A stretch of 24,198 nucleotides of DNA, from NCBI GenBank assembly GCA_964505035.1, contig CAZDGK010000016.1, forward strand, positions 1 to 24,198. The letters are read 5' to 3'. The notes beneath the pieces are model-generated. The model did no database searches, was not told where the DNA came from, and worked only from the letters and a program-made list of their open reading frames with translations. The position numbers and the translations under genes are program-made. The stretch's first letter is position 1. The number at the start of each line of letters is the position of its first letter. The DNA is from CAZDGK01 sp964505035. Its GTDB lineage: Bacteria > Patescibacteriota > Saccharimonadia > UBA4664. This document shows positions 14,034-21,047 of the stretch, one piece after another.

Positions 14034-14042
14034 TGATATAGT
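14034..14042 (+). promoter_or_regulatory. Extended -10 of the 55-residue plus-strand gene
   Basis: TGATATAGT is a TGn-extended -10 (TATAGT, 5/6). The predicted start near 14049 gives a leader of about 33 bases. It lies in the short divergent space shared with pcrA. Confidence 0.5.
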
Positions 14043-14081
14043 GCGGCCACATCCTCATACCCAATCTGGGACGGTGGTGCT

Positions 14082-14249
14082 ATGGCTGAGCTAATTGATT
14101 GCCCAGACCCATCATGCCGGATCCTGGCCGAGATCACCGATCGGTTCTGCTTGGCGTCGACGGATGGGCCGATAGAGCATGTAGCAACATATTGCTTGAG
14201 AGGCCACGTCTTCACCTTGCCGGCTGAGCGCGTCGATCACGCCGCCTGA
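14082..14249 (+). CDS. Small Cys/His-rich protein, 55 residues
   Basis: Starts MAELIDCPDPSC and ends AERVDHAA before the TGA at 14247-14249. The pattern is CPDPSC, then DRF...STDGPIEHV, then YCLRGHVFTLP. This resembles small actinobacterial-type hypothetical proteins with a CPxPxC...STDGPVEH...C..GH.F layout, probably a zinc ribbon using two N-terminal Cys and a later Cys and His. Function is unknown. It has its own -10 at 14034-14042 and a terminator at 14344-14374, and is the only complete plus-strand gene in the window. Support is the motif, the flanking signals and the absence of any competing minus-strand gene. Confidence 0.65.
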   Translation: MAELIDCPDPSCRILAEITDRFCLASTDGPIEHVATYCLRGHVFTLPAERVDHAA

Positions 14250-14267
14250 TGCTGGCCAGGAAACCGG

Positions 14268-14319
14268 AGGCTCCGGGAAACGGTCGCGACAACGGCGTCG
14301 CATGCGTTTCCTGGAGCCT
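14268..14319 (+). repeat. Long inverted repeat downstream of the small gene
   Basis: Arms 14268-14282 and 14305-14319 pair over 15 bp with one G-T position, with a smaller GCGAC/GTCGC stem inside the loop. It lies between the 55-residue gene and its terminator, so the RNA would form a long branched hairpin in the 3' untranslated region. It could protect the mRNA or be a small RNA; its role is unknown. Confidence 0.5.
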
Positions 14320-14343
14320 TAAACTTGCGAGGGCGGCACGGTC

Positions 14344-14374
14344 GCGGGCCCGAAAATGTCGGGGGCCGCTTTTG
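14344..14374 (+). terminator. Rho-independent terminator of the small plus-strand gene
   Basis: GCGG-g-CCCGA (14344-14353) pairs with TCGGG-gg-CCGC (14359-14369), followed by TTTTGATT. It faces the convergent gene whose stop is at 14387. Confidence 0.7.
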
Positions 14375-14386
14375 ATTGGTGACTAC

Positions 14387-15255
14387 TTAGAAACTAATTT
14401 TGTTGGTGAAGAAGAGATACCCAAGGACGGCCAGGCCACCAAGCAGGAGGAGGCCGAGGCCAATCTGGAGAATCTCAGTGATAGCTAGCTTGTGCGGCTG
14501 AGTGGTGGGTGTCAGCGGTGACTTGGCTGCGGGAACGGCCGGCGCTGTCGACGGGATTGGCGGGGCGGCCGGGGCCGGCGCTGGGTCGGCCGGCATCGGG
14601 TCGGCCGGAGCTGGTGTGGGAGCCGGACCGGCAACTGGAGTAGGGACGGGATCGGCCGGCAGGGGCGGCTCGGGGGTGGGATCGGGTTCCGGCAACGGTT
14701 CGGCGACGGCGACAGGTGGCGGTGCGGGCGGAGAGTCAACGACCGGAGGTTCGGGGGCCGGCGGAGTGGCAGGTGGATCCGGCAGATCCGGGGGGCCCAT
14801 TGGCGGGTCAGCCTGGGGTTCTTCGACCTTCGGCTCCTCGACCTTCGGCTCCTCAATCTTGGGCTCATCGGATGGTGGGGTTGATGGCATGGCTGAGAGC
14901 GTGTCGACCGACTTGGTGGCCGGGGCCGGCGCGCCATGCATATCGCCAGCGTGCGGTGGCATGCTCGGGGCGGCGGCAGCCGTAGCGGCGGTGGCGGCCT
15001 CCTCGGCCAGCTTCACCAGATCGTCAGGCGCAGCTGGNNNNNNNNNNNNNNNNNNNNNNNNNNNNNNNNNNNNNNNNNNNNNNNNNNNNNNNNNNNNNNN
15101 NNNNNNNNNNNNNNNNNNNNNNNNNNNNNNNNNNNNNCATCACCAGGTACCAAGGGCTGTCCGGCCGGGTCAGCAGGCTGAGAGTGGCCGCAATTTAAAC
15201 ACAGCCAACCGCCTTTCGATTCGATCATGTCATGTTGGCATTCAGGGCATTTCAT
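14387..15255 (-). CDS. Zinc-ribbon, Pro-rich, tail-anchored protein (split by N gap)
   Basis: The N-terminus at 15255 reads MKCPECQHDMIES then WLCLNCGH: two CxxC knuckles forming a zinc ribbon. After the 100-N gap (15038-15137) the minus strand continues with Ala-rich sequence, an acidic repeat (EEPKV units), about 120 residues dominated by Pro, Ala and Glu, and a single C-terminal membrane helix (about 20 residues ending GYLFFTNKISF). The two halves are in different frames only because the gap length is arbitrary; a single gene is the simplest reading. This architecture, zinc ribbon facing the cytoplasm plus a long flexible linker plus a tail anchor, is known in small Gram-positive and CPR proteins without an assigned role. 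The ATG is 7 bases after a perfect TATAAT. Confidence 0.7.
14823..14867 (-). repeat. 15-base tandem repeat encoding EEPKV units
   Basis: Two identical 15-base units (14823-14837 and 14838-14852) are followed by a diverged third. They encode the acidic five-residue repeats of the linker and are likely variable in number between strains. Confidence 0.7.
15038..15137. other. Assembly gap (100 N)
   Basis: One hundred N bases, a conventional scaffold-gap filler, interrupt the zinc-ribbon/proline-rich gene. The real missing length is probably a low-complexity stretch of that gene. Confidence 0.95.
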
Positions 15256-15262
15256 AGCCCCG

Positions 15263-15271
15263 ATTATAACA
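15263..15271 (-). promoter_or_regulatory. Extended -10 of the zinc-ribbon gene
   Basis: Minus-strand TGTTATAAT is a perfect extended -10 ending 7 bases before the ATG at 15255. It is the clearest leaderless-type start in the window. Confidence 0.65.
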
Positions 15272-15285
15272 TCATTATTCTTATG

Positions 15286-15717
15286 CTAAAAATCTTCGGG
15301 TAGCTCAAGCCGGTCAAGGCCATGTTGCTCGAGTAGACGGCGGTAGCGCTCCTCGAGTGGCCGCAGGGCAGTGACGTCGTCGTCGCGGTTGATGTCCTCG
15401 ATGGGCACACCGCGGCGCCGGGCGAGGTCGCGCTGGGCTAGCCGCTCGATGAGCTCGTCCCAGAACACATGGTCGTCGTAATCGAGGACGTAGTCGTCAT
15501 AAATCCGGTCAGTCCAGGAAGCGGGCAGGAAATATTGGCCGGTTTCGATGTCCTGCTCGATCTCAGGCAGACCAGCAGCCTCGAGCAGGCGCTGGAGGGC
15601 CGCAATGGCCGCCTCGTCCTGGTATTCGTGGTCATGGTGAGAATTGATCACCCACTCCCCGAGATAGGCTAATTCGACCAGTTTCTTGAGCTCGTTGGGG
15701 TTGTCTGGCAGACGCAT
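15286..15717 (-). CDS. Acidic hypothetical protein, 143 residues
   Basis: A soluble, strongly acidic protein beginning MRLPDNPNELKKLVELAYLGEWVINSHH, with an Asp/Tyr-rich middle (RIYDDYVLDYDDHVFWDEL) and a charged helical C-terminus rich in Arg, Leu and Glu. No signal peptide, membrane helix or Cys motif. I do not recognise a named family; the N-terminal third looks conserved in style and would be the best part to search with. The ATG at 15715-15717 is chosen because an extended -10, TGGTACAGT, ends 7 bases upstream; a start 33 bases earlier would include the promoter itself. It stands alone between the secreted peptidase and the zinc-ribbon gene. Confidence 0.7.
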   Translation of the reverse strand: MRLPDNPNELKKLVELAYLGEWVINSHHDHEYQDEAAIAALQRLLEAAGLPEIEQDIETGQYFLPASWTDRIYDDYVLDYDDHVFWDELIERLAQRDLARRRGVPIEDINRDDDVTALRPLEERYRRLLEQHGLDRLELPEDF

Positions 15718-15724
15718 GACCTTT

Positions 15725-15733
15725 ACTGTACCA
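15725..15733 (-). promoter_or_regulatory. Extended -10 of the acidic protein gene
   Basis: Minus-strand TGGTACAGT (TGn plus TACAGT, 4/6) ends 7 bases before the ATG at 15717, again with no room for a leader. Confidence 0.5.
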
Positions 15734-15775
15734 GGAATCGAGCCAAACACAACGTGCTGCCAGACAACCCCGGCA

Positions 15776-16951
15776 CTATAGAGCGCCTAGGCCAAATAGC
15801 GTGCCGAGACCGGTGGGGCCGTCGTAGCCAGGGCCAGCAGCACAGAGATATGTCCGGCAGGCGCCGTTGCGGCCAGCCGTGACGTCTCGCAGACTGGCAT
15901 GGCCGGCCGCGGCGTAGAGGTGGCTAAACAGGGTGGCTTGATGTGTGTCTCCGGATAGTGCAACGGCGCCAGCCACCAGCGGAGCCGCCAGACTCGTGCC
16001 GCCCACTACAAACCAGCCAGTGCCCTGACTACTGAGCGTAGAGTAGACTGAGGCACCGGTCGCTGGATCGGCGTCGGCGGCCAAGTCGGCGACACTGCGG
16101 CGGGCACAGGACGGATCGTGCTGCCAGGCGGGCTTGGGCTCGTACCGGCTGCAGCCACTGCCCGCGCCCGTCCAGGCGGTTTCGCGCACCGCCGCGCCGA
16201 GCTCCAACCGCGTCCCGCCAACAGCTAGCACATGAGGTGAGGCGGCCGGGTATGATACCCCATAGCCGTCGTCGCCGGAAGAGGCCACAAACACGACGCC
16301 CGGGCGATTGAAATGGGCGTCCAGATTGAGCTCGCTGGCCGACTCGGACCCGCCCCACGACAATGAGACAACTACCGCGCCATGCCCCACGGCCTGGTCG
16401 ACGGCCGACATCAGATTGGCGGTGGAGGCGGTGTCGGCCTCAACCAGCTCCAGCCGGCAGCTAGGGCAGACGGCATGAACCGTCTCGATATCAAGCGCGG
16501 TTTCGAGCGCCCAGCCGGCATCGGTTGGCGGGAGCGTGGCGGCGCCGCGCTGGTTTATTTGCTCGAAGCAGCTGGCTTGGGTGGTGCGGCTGCAGACCGG
16601 CAGCACCGGCAAGCCGTAGGTCTGGCTGTAGCGATCGAGGTCGGCCCTGGCCGAGGGGTCGCCGTAAGCATCCACCACTGCCACAGTGGCGCCGCTGCCG
16701 GCTGGCAAGCTATAGGCCCGGCGCCACTGGGCAGGGCCGTAGCCGCTAGGTGCGGCCGCTGGGCGCACTATCCCGCCCGCGCCGGCTAGCGCCTGCGAGC
16801 GGCAAGCATTGGTACCACGGCAGACCGCCTGAGCTGCTGGCTTGAGCTGGACCGGCGCCGGCTGGGCGGCCGCCAATCCGGCCAGCAATCCAGGCAGGAT
16901 GCAGAGGCTCACAATTAATGTCCAGGCGATGACGCGAACAAATGGTTTCAT
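15776..16951 (-). CDS. Secreted S53 (sedolisin)-family serine-carboxyl peptidase
   Basis: A 391-residue exported protease. A signal peptide covers about residues 1-29 (hydrophobic core, then AAAQPAP). The catalytic region has Glu150 and Asp154 in WALETALDIE, the oxyanion Asp in SSGDDGYG (227/228) and Ser320 in GGTSLAAP: the sedolisin E/D/D/S set rather than the S8 D/H/S triad. A C-terminal DVTAGRNG...GYDGPTGLGT matches the family's calcium-site region. Several Cys (near 44/50, 120/128, 162/165 and 267/282) suggest disulfides outside the cell. The classical ~180-residue propeptide is missing; only about 45 residues separate signal and catalytic domain, as in a short actinobacterial-type subgroup I recall. 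The ATG at 16951 follows a GGGGGA site. Confidence 0.88.
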   Translation of the reverse strand: MKPFVRVIAWTLIVSLCILPGLLAGLAAAQPAPVQLKPAAQAVCRGTNACRSQALAGAGGIVRPAAAPSGYGPAQWRRAYSLPAGSGATVAVVDAYGDPSARADLDRYSQTYGLPVLPVCSRTTQASCFEQINQRGAATLPPTDAGWALETALDIETVHAVCPSCRLELVEADTASTANLMSAVDQAVGHGAVVVSLSWGGSESASELNLDAHFNRPGVVFVASSGDDGYGVSYPAASPHVLAVGGTRLELGAAVRETAWTGAGSGCSRYEPKPAWQHDPSCARRSVADLAADADPATGASVYSTLSSQGTGWFVVGGTSLAAPLVAGAVALSGDTHQATLFSHLYAAAGHASLRDVTAGRNGACRTYLCAAGPGYDGPTGLGTLFGLGAL

Positions 16952-16976
16952 CCATTCCCCCTTGGTTAATGGATGA

Positions 16977-17005
16977 ATGTTCGCTTATTGTTCGGTAATC
17001 GTCAA
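16977..17005 (-). promoter_or_regulatory. Candidate promoter of the S53 peptidase gene
   Basis: Minus-strand TTGACG at 17000-17005 is a 5/6 -35. With a 17-base spacer the -10 is a poor GAACAT (16977-16982), which weakens the call. The space between tpiA and this gene is only 61 bases. Confidence 0.35.
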
Positions 17006-17012
17006 GCCAAGC

Positions 17013-17771
17013 TTATTGAGCGGCCTTGACTATGTTGGCAAACTCTTCGTAATTGAGGCTGGCGCCGCCGACGAGCAGGCCGTCGATGCCGGGCGTCTTG
17101 AGGTAGGCTTTGCAGTCGTCGGGATTGACGCTGCCACCATAGATGACACGCAGGCCACCGGCACCTTCTTCGCCGTAGAGCTCTTCGACCGTGGAGCGGA
17201 TGGTTTGAACCTGCGGGCGGACTTGGTCGGGCGTGGCGTGCTGGCCCTGGCCGTCGCCATGACTGATGGCCCAGACTGGTTCGTAGGCAATGACCAGCCG
17301 TGCCACATCGGCGGCGGTGAGCTGGCTCAAGCCGGCGGTGACTTGGTCGGTGACGACCTTGGCGGAGAGGCCGTGTTCGCGGTCGGTGAGGGATTCGCCA
17401 ACGCAGAGGATGGGCACGATGTCGTTGCGCAGAGCGGCGGCGGCTTTCTTGGCGATGAGCTTATCGTCTTCGCCCATGGCGCGACGCTCGGAGTGGCCGA
17501 TGATGGCGTAGCCCACCAGGCCCTTGAGCATGGCTGGCGAGATTTCGCCCGTGAAGGCGCCTTGGTCGAGGTAGTGGATGTTCTGGCAGCCGAGGATGAG
17601 CTTTTTCTTGTCGAGCTCTTTGGCGATGGGATAGATATCGATAAACGGCGGGCAGATCACCACTTCGACATTGGCATCGGGCTTAATCTTGTCCTCGAGC
17701 CGGTGGACGTACATGCTCGCCTCGCCCGGACTGAAGTTCATCTTCCAATTCGCAACAATTAACCGCGCCAT
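17013..17771 (-). CDS. tpiA: Triosephosphate isomerase
   Basis: Interconverts dihydroxyacetone phosphate and glyceraldehyde 3-phosphate in glycolysis. The 252-residue TIM barrel is complete: NWKMN with the substrate-binding Asn/Lys near the N-terminus, GHSERR with the electrophilic His, the catalytic Glu in AYEPVWAI, and the phosphate-binding GGSVN and VGGASL loops. The flexible-loop region after YEPVWAI reads SHGDGQGQHATPDQV, slightly different from the common GTGKTATPEQ but of similar form. The start is ATG 17769-17771 with GAGGG five bases upstream. It follows pgk by 34 bases and has its own extended -10 there. Confidence 0.97.
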   Translation of the reverse strand: MARLIVANWKMNFSPGEASMYVHRLEDKIKPDANVEVVICPPFIDIYPIAKELDKKKLILGCQNIHYLDQGAFTGEISPAMLKGLVGYAIIGHSERRAMGEDDKLIAKKAAAALRNDIVPILCVGESLTDREHGLSAKVVTDQVTAGLSQLTAADVARLVIAYEPVWAISHGDGQGQHATPDQVRPQVQTIRSTVEELYGEEGAGGLRVIYGGSVNPDDCKAYLKTPGIDGLLVGGASLNYEEFANIVKAAQ

Positions 17772-17794
17772 GAAACCCTCATTTCTTCCTGGCT

Positions 17795-17803
17795 ATTGTA
17801 ACA
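17795..17803 (-). promoter_or_regulatory. Extended -10 between pgk and tpiA
   Basis: Minus-strand TGTTACAAT (TGn plus a 5/6 match) lies 23 bases before the tpiA ATG and 2 bases after the pgk stop codon. It gives a short leader that keeps the GAGGG ribosome-binding site, so tpiA may be transcribed both from upstream and on its own. Confidence 0.5.
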
Positions 17804-17805
17804 GG

Positions 17806-19005
17806 TTATTTGTCGAGCAGGCTATCGATGCCAGGCATGGGCTTGCCAGCCAGGAGTTCGAGACTGGCGCCGCCGCCGGTGGAGACCCAGGTAAATTTGT
17901 CGGCTAAATGCTCGGCGTGCACAAAGGCCACGGTGTCGCCGCCGCCAACCACCGAGGTACCCTTGGTGTCGATGATGGCCTGGGCCATGGCGCGGGAGCC
18001 GGCCGCGAACTCGTCGATTTCGGCCAGGCCGAGGGGCCCATTCCAGATGATGGTGCACTTGCCGTCGAAGTCGAGGAAGTCAAAAATGGTGTCCTTGAGG
18101 GTCTGCGCGTAGCTCGGCGCAGCATCGACTACGTAGTCATCGGACTGGATGCCGTCCCAGGTGACGGTGCGCATGTCGTCGCCGTGCTCGAGGCTCTTAC
18201 TGACGATGACCTCGCGCGGCAGGAGCAGCTCGGTGTTTTCGGTCCGGGCCAGTTCCATGAGTTGCTTGATGGTCTCGAGCTCGTGCCGCTCAGCGACACT
18301 GCGGCCAATCTTGCGGCCTTTGGCGAGGGCATAGGTGTTGGCGATGGGGCCGGTGAGCAAAAGTGAGTCGACTTTGGCGATGAGGTTTTTGAGAATGTCG
18401 ATCTTGGTCGAGACTTTGGCACCGCCAATCACGGCGACGAGCGGCCGGTTGGGGTTGTCGATAGCGCCAGAGAGGTGGTTGACTTCCTGCTCGACAAGCA
18501 GACCGGCCACGGCCGGCAGATATTTGGCCACGCCACTCACAGAGGCCTGCTCGCGGTGATCGACGGCGAAGGCGTCGTTGACGTAGACTTCGCCAAGTCC
18601 GGCCAACTGCTTGGCAAAGGCGGGGTCATTGTCGAGCTCGGGCTGGTGGAAGCGGACATTCTCGCCCATGATGACCTCGCCGGGCCGGAGGGCGGCGGCG
18701 GCGGACTGGAAGTCGGCACCGGCGCAGTCGTCGTAGAACGCGATGGGGCGACCGAGCAGCTCGGCAGCCTTGGTGGCGACGGGCTTGAGTGAGTAGCGCA
18801 GGTCGGGAGCACCGGCTGGCTCACCGAGGTGACTGAGCAGTACCAATGAGCAGCCCTGGTCGAGCAAATATTTGAGCGTGGGCAATGAAGCTTCGATGCG
18901 GAAAGTGTCGGCTACTTCCCCCCTCTCCATGGGCACGTTGTAGTCGACGCGAACGAGGACCCGCTTGCCCTTCAGGTCGATGTCGCGAACGGTTTGCTTC
19001 TTCAT
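17806..19005 (-). CDS. pgk: Phosphoglycerate kinase
   Basis: Transfers phosphate from 1,3-bisphosphoglycerate to ADP, giving ATP and 3-phosphoglycerate. The 399-residue protein shows RVLVRVDYNVPM, LLSHLGEP, MGENVRFH, VNDAFAVDHRE and VAVIGGAKVSTKIDIL, then the nucleotide-domain motifs IIWNGPLGLAE, GGGDTVAF and WVSTGGGASLELL. These cover both lobes, so it should be active. The ATG at 19003-19005 has a TACAAT -10 ending 7 bases upstream and no Shine-Dalgarno. It begins 19 bases after the pyk stop, so it can be read from the pyk transcript as well as from its own promoter. Confidence 0.97.
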   Translation of the reverse strand: MKKQTVRDIDLKGKRVLVRVDYNVPMERGEVADTFRIEASLPTLKYLLDQGCSLVLLSHLGEPAGAPDLRYSLKPVATKAAELLGRPIAFYDDCAGADFQSAAAALRPGEVIMGENVRFHQPELDNDPAFAKQLAGLGEVYVNDAFAVDHREQASVSGVAKYLPAVAGLLVEQEVNHLSGAIDNPNRPLVAVIGGAKVSTKIDILKNLIAKVDSLLLTGPIANTYALAKGRKIGRSVAERHELETIKQLMELARTENTELLLPREVIVSKSLEHGDDMRTVTWDGIQSDDYVVDAAPSYAQTLKDTIFDFLDFDGKCTIIWNGPLGLAEIDEFAAGSRAMAQAIIDTKGTSVVGGGDTVAFVHAEHLADKFTWVSTGGGASLELLAGKPMPGIDSLLDK

Positions 19006-19012
19006 AATGAGT

Positions 19013-19021
19013 ATTGTAGCA
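19013..19021 (-). promoter_or_regulatory. Extended -10 of pgk
   Basis: Minus-strand TGCTACAAT (TGn plus a 5/6 match) ends 7 bases before the pgk ATG and lies 3 bases after the end of pyk. Confidence 0.55.
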
Positions 19022-19024
19022 GGC

Positions 19025-20440
19025 TTACTGGATCATGCGGATAGATACGGTGTCGGTGCCGCCGGGCACGCCTGGCTGGTGGCCGCTAGCCAGTACGATG
19101 GCGTCACCTTTGACTACGGCGCCGTCGGCCTTGAGGCGCGCGATGATGTGCTCGCCGGCCTCATGGGCCTTGTCGTAGTAATAGGACTTGCCGCCCCAAA
19201 CGATGGCCAGCTGATTGTAGACGCGGCGGCGGTCGGTCACCATGATGATGGGCACGATTGGGCGCAGACTAGAGAGGTTGCGGGCGGTCTGACCGGTGGC
19301 GGTCTCGGCCACGATGACCTTGGCCGGCAACTGGCGGGCTAGCACCACGCCCGCTGCCGAGATGGCGTTGCCGCGCTCGTGCTCGCGCAGGGGCAGAGGG
19401 CTCTGGGCCTGACGGACTAGCTCATCGCGCTCGGTAAAGAGAATGACTCGCTTCATCATCTTGACGGTTTCAACTGGGAAGAGGCCGGTAGAGGTCTCGC
19501 CGCTGAGCATCACGGCATCGGCGCCCTCCATGACCGCGGTAGCCACATCGCTAACCTCAGCGCGGGTGGGCTGTGGCGACTGAATCATGCTTTCGAGCAT
19601 CTGGGTGGCCACAATGACTGGCTTGCGGTGGCGCTTGGCCAGCTCTACCATACGGCGCTGAATACCAGGCACTGCCTCGGGCTTGGTCTCGACAGACAAA
19701 TCACCGCGAGCCACCATCATGGCGTCGGTGGCCTCGGCGATATCCTCGAGGTTTTCGACGGCGGCCTTGGTCTCGATTTTGGCGATCACGAGCGCATCGG
19801 AATGGTGCTTGGCCAAGCGATTTTTCAGATTGATGATATCCTGGGCGGTCTGGACGAACGATAGGCCGATGTAGTCGGCGTCGTGTTTGACGGCGAAGTC
19901 GATGTCGGCGACGTCCTTGTCGGTGAGGATGTCACCACCCAGGTCGGTGTCGGGCAGGTTCATGCCCTGGTTGGAGTAGAGCAGGCCGGGCGAGATAACC
20001 TTGCCGGAGATGAGCTTCTTCTCGATGCGCTCGACCTCAATCTCGATTTGGCCGTCGCGCAGGAAAATGCGCTCGCCGGGATGAAGGTAGGGGCTGACAT
20101 CGTGCTGCACTGGGATGATGCCGCTGGAGTCGAAGGTGGCACCATACTGAAAGCGCACCACATGGCCGCGCACAAATGGCAATCCGTCGGCCGGGAGGGT
20201 GCCGACGCGGATCTTGGGGCCCTGCAGGTCGGCCAGGATAGCCACTGGCCGCTCATGCTTGGCGCTGAGGTCGCGGGCATGCTTGATCACCTCGGTGTAC
20301 TCGGCGTGGGTGCCATGCGAGAAATTGAGCCGGAAGCAGTTCACGCCGGCGAGCATCAGCTGTTCTAGGACCTGGGGTGAATAGGTAGCCGGGCCAATTG
20401 TGGCCACGATTTTAGTCCGTTTGAACGACGCTGCGAGCAT
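19025..20440 (-). CDS. pyk: Pyruvate kinase
   Basis: Makes pyruvate and ATP from phosphoenolpyruvate, the last step of lower glycolysis. The 471-residue protein has LNFSHGTH, DLQGPKIRVG, the active-site region VIAKIETKAAVENLEDI, MMVARGDLSVE, the signature ATQMLESMI and DAVMLSGETSTGLFPVETV, plus a complete C-terminal domain (VIVAETATGQTARNLSSLRP). The ATG at 20438-20440 follows GAGGTGAG and a GATAAT -10 embedded in a palindrome. With pgk and tpiA it forms a three-gene lower-glycolysis block on one strand, useful to a fermentative, reduced-metabolism cell. Confidence 0.97.
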   Translation of the reverse strand: MLAASFKRTKIVATIGPATYSPQVLEQLMLAGVNCFRLNFSHGTHAEYTEVIKHARDLSAKHERPVAILADLQGPKIRVGTLPADGLPFVRGHVVRFQYGATFDSSGIIPVQHDVSPYLHPGERIFLRDGQIEIEVERIEKKLISGKVISPGLLYSNQGMNLPDTDLGGDILTDKDVADIDFAVKHDADYIGLSFVQTAQDIINLKNRLAKHHSDALVIAKIETKAAVENLEDIAEATDAMMVARGDLSVETKPEAVPGIQRRMVELAKRHRKPVIVATQMLESMIQSPQPTRAEVSDVATAVMEGADAVMLSGETSTGLFPVETVKMMKRVILFTERDELVRQAQSPLPLREHERGNAISAAGVVLARQLPAKVIVAETATGQTARNLSSLRPIVPIIMVTDRRRVYNQLAIVWGGKSYYYDKAHEAGEHIIARLKADGAVVKGDAIVLASGHQPGVPGGTDTVSIRMIQ

Positions 20441-20458
20441 ACCGAATTCTCACCTCAT

Positions 20459-20478
20459 GGATAATTACTTCATTATCC
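20459..20478 (-). promoter_or_regulatory. Palindrome overlapping the pyk -10
   Basis: GGATAAT and ATTATCC are perfect 7-base inverted repeats separated by 6 bases. They contain the -10 GATAAT (20472-20477, minus strand) upstream of pyk. The placement is that of an operator for a dimeric repressor, or a 5' RNA hairpin if transcription starts earlier. Confidence 0.45.
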
Positions 20479-20516
20479 ACTCTAACCGAGGCAACCGCGA
20501 ATACCAAGAGGAATTA

Positions 20517-20554
20517 TGGCTAGGCGGGCTTGAGGTGGTGCTCCAGCCTAGCCA
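20517..20554 (-). terminator. Hairpin after the secreted Thr-rich protein gene
   Basis: TGGCTAGGC (20517-20525) pairs perfectly with GCCTAGCCA (20546-20554), 26 bases beyond the stop at 20581 on the minus strand. It is followed only by TAATTCCTC, so it is a weak intrinsic terminator candidate separating the surface locus from pyk. Confidence 0.5.
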
Positions 20555-20580
20555 AGCGGAAGCCGTGGTCTTTGACTAGC

Positions 20581-21012
20581 CTAATGCTTGGTGACGTTGA
20601 TATTGGTTGTGCTGGTATATGAATTGGTGCCATTGCCGGACTGGTTGTTGGAATTGTCGACTGAGATATTGGTGGTGTCGCTGGAGGTAGCGGTGTCGTT
20701 GGTGTAGGTGCAGTCGATGTCGACCTCGGAGTCTGGCGCGGTGTTGGTGACGCTGACGTGATCTGGGCAGGGCGTGGCCGACGGCTTGGGTGTCTGACTG
20801 GGGGTTGGGGTGGGTGTGGGCGAGAGGGTGGGCGCCGGTGTTTCTTCGAGCGGACTGGCTGTCGTGGTGACCCGGACGATGACTGACTCGGCCTGCTTCC
20901 AGCCGTTGGTCTGGGCAAGCGCCGAGGCCACGACCAGCACGAGCACGCCGGCAGCTGTAGCGAGCGTGACGAGGGTGCGGTGGCCTTGGATTTTTTGAAA
21001 AAGGTTACGCAT
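20581..21012 (-). CDS. Small secreted Thr/Ser/Asn-rich protein
   Basis: A 143-residue protein with a basic start (MRNLFQKIQGHR), a signal or anchor segment (about 13-34, ending SALAQT), a Pro/Thr-rich spacer (TPTPTPSQTPKPSATP), then a C-terminal ~60 residues of short alternating strands rich in Thr, Ser, Asn and Asp with Asn-Gln-Ser-Gly-Asn spacing (DNSNNQSGNGTNS). Two Cys flank the start of that region. The tail resembles those of the fusion signal peptidase and the 138-residue protein in this locus, and loosely recalls the Gln/Asn ladder of curli-type repeats; that is only a suggestion. Start: ATG 21010-21012, with TGCTATGAT ending 8 bases upstream. Function unknown, probably surface. Confidence 0.7.
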   Translation of the reverse strand: MRNLFQKIQGHRTLVTLATAAGVLVLVVASALAQTNGWKQAESVIVRVTTTASPLEETPAPTLSPTPTPTPSQTPKPSATPCPDHVSVTNTAPDSEVDIDCTYTNDTATSSDTTNISVDNSNNQSGNGTNSYTSTTNINVTKH

Positions 21013-21020
21013 CTGTGCCA

Positions 21021-21029
21021 ATCATAGCA
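21021..21029 (-). promoter_or_regulatory. Extended -10 of the small secreted protein
   Basis: Minus-strand TGCTATGAT (TGn plus a 5/6 match) ends 8 bases before the ATG at 21012, leaving at most a one- or two-base leader. Confidence 0.5.
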
Positions 21030-21047
21030 GACTAGGGCGCGTGACGT

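Noticed and set aside
14502..15257. Plus-strand Gly-rich open frame of 251 codons crossing the N gap
   Set aside because: Antisense of the Pro-rich linker (Pro codons read as Gly) and partly made of N; no independent support.
16977..17762. Plus-strand open frame of 261 codons opposite tpiA
   Set aside because: Covers tpiA almost exactly in antisense; tpiA motifs are unambiguous, and the frame arises from GC-rich codon use.
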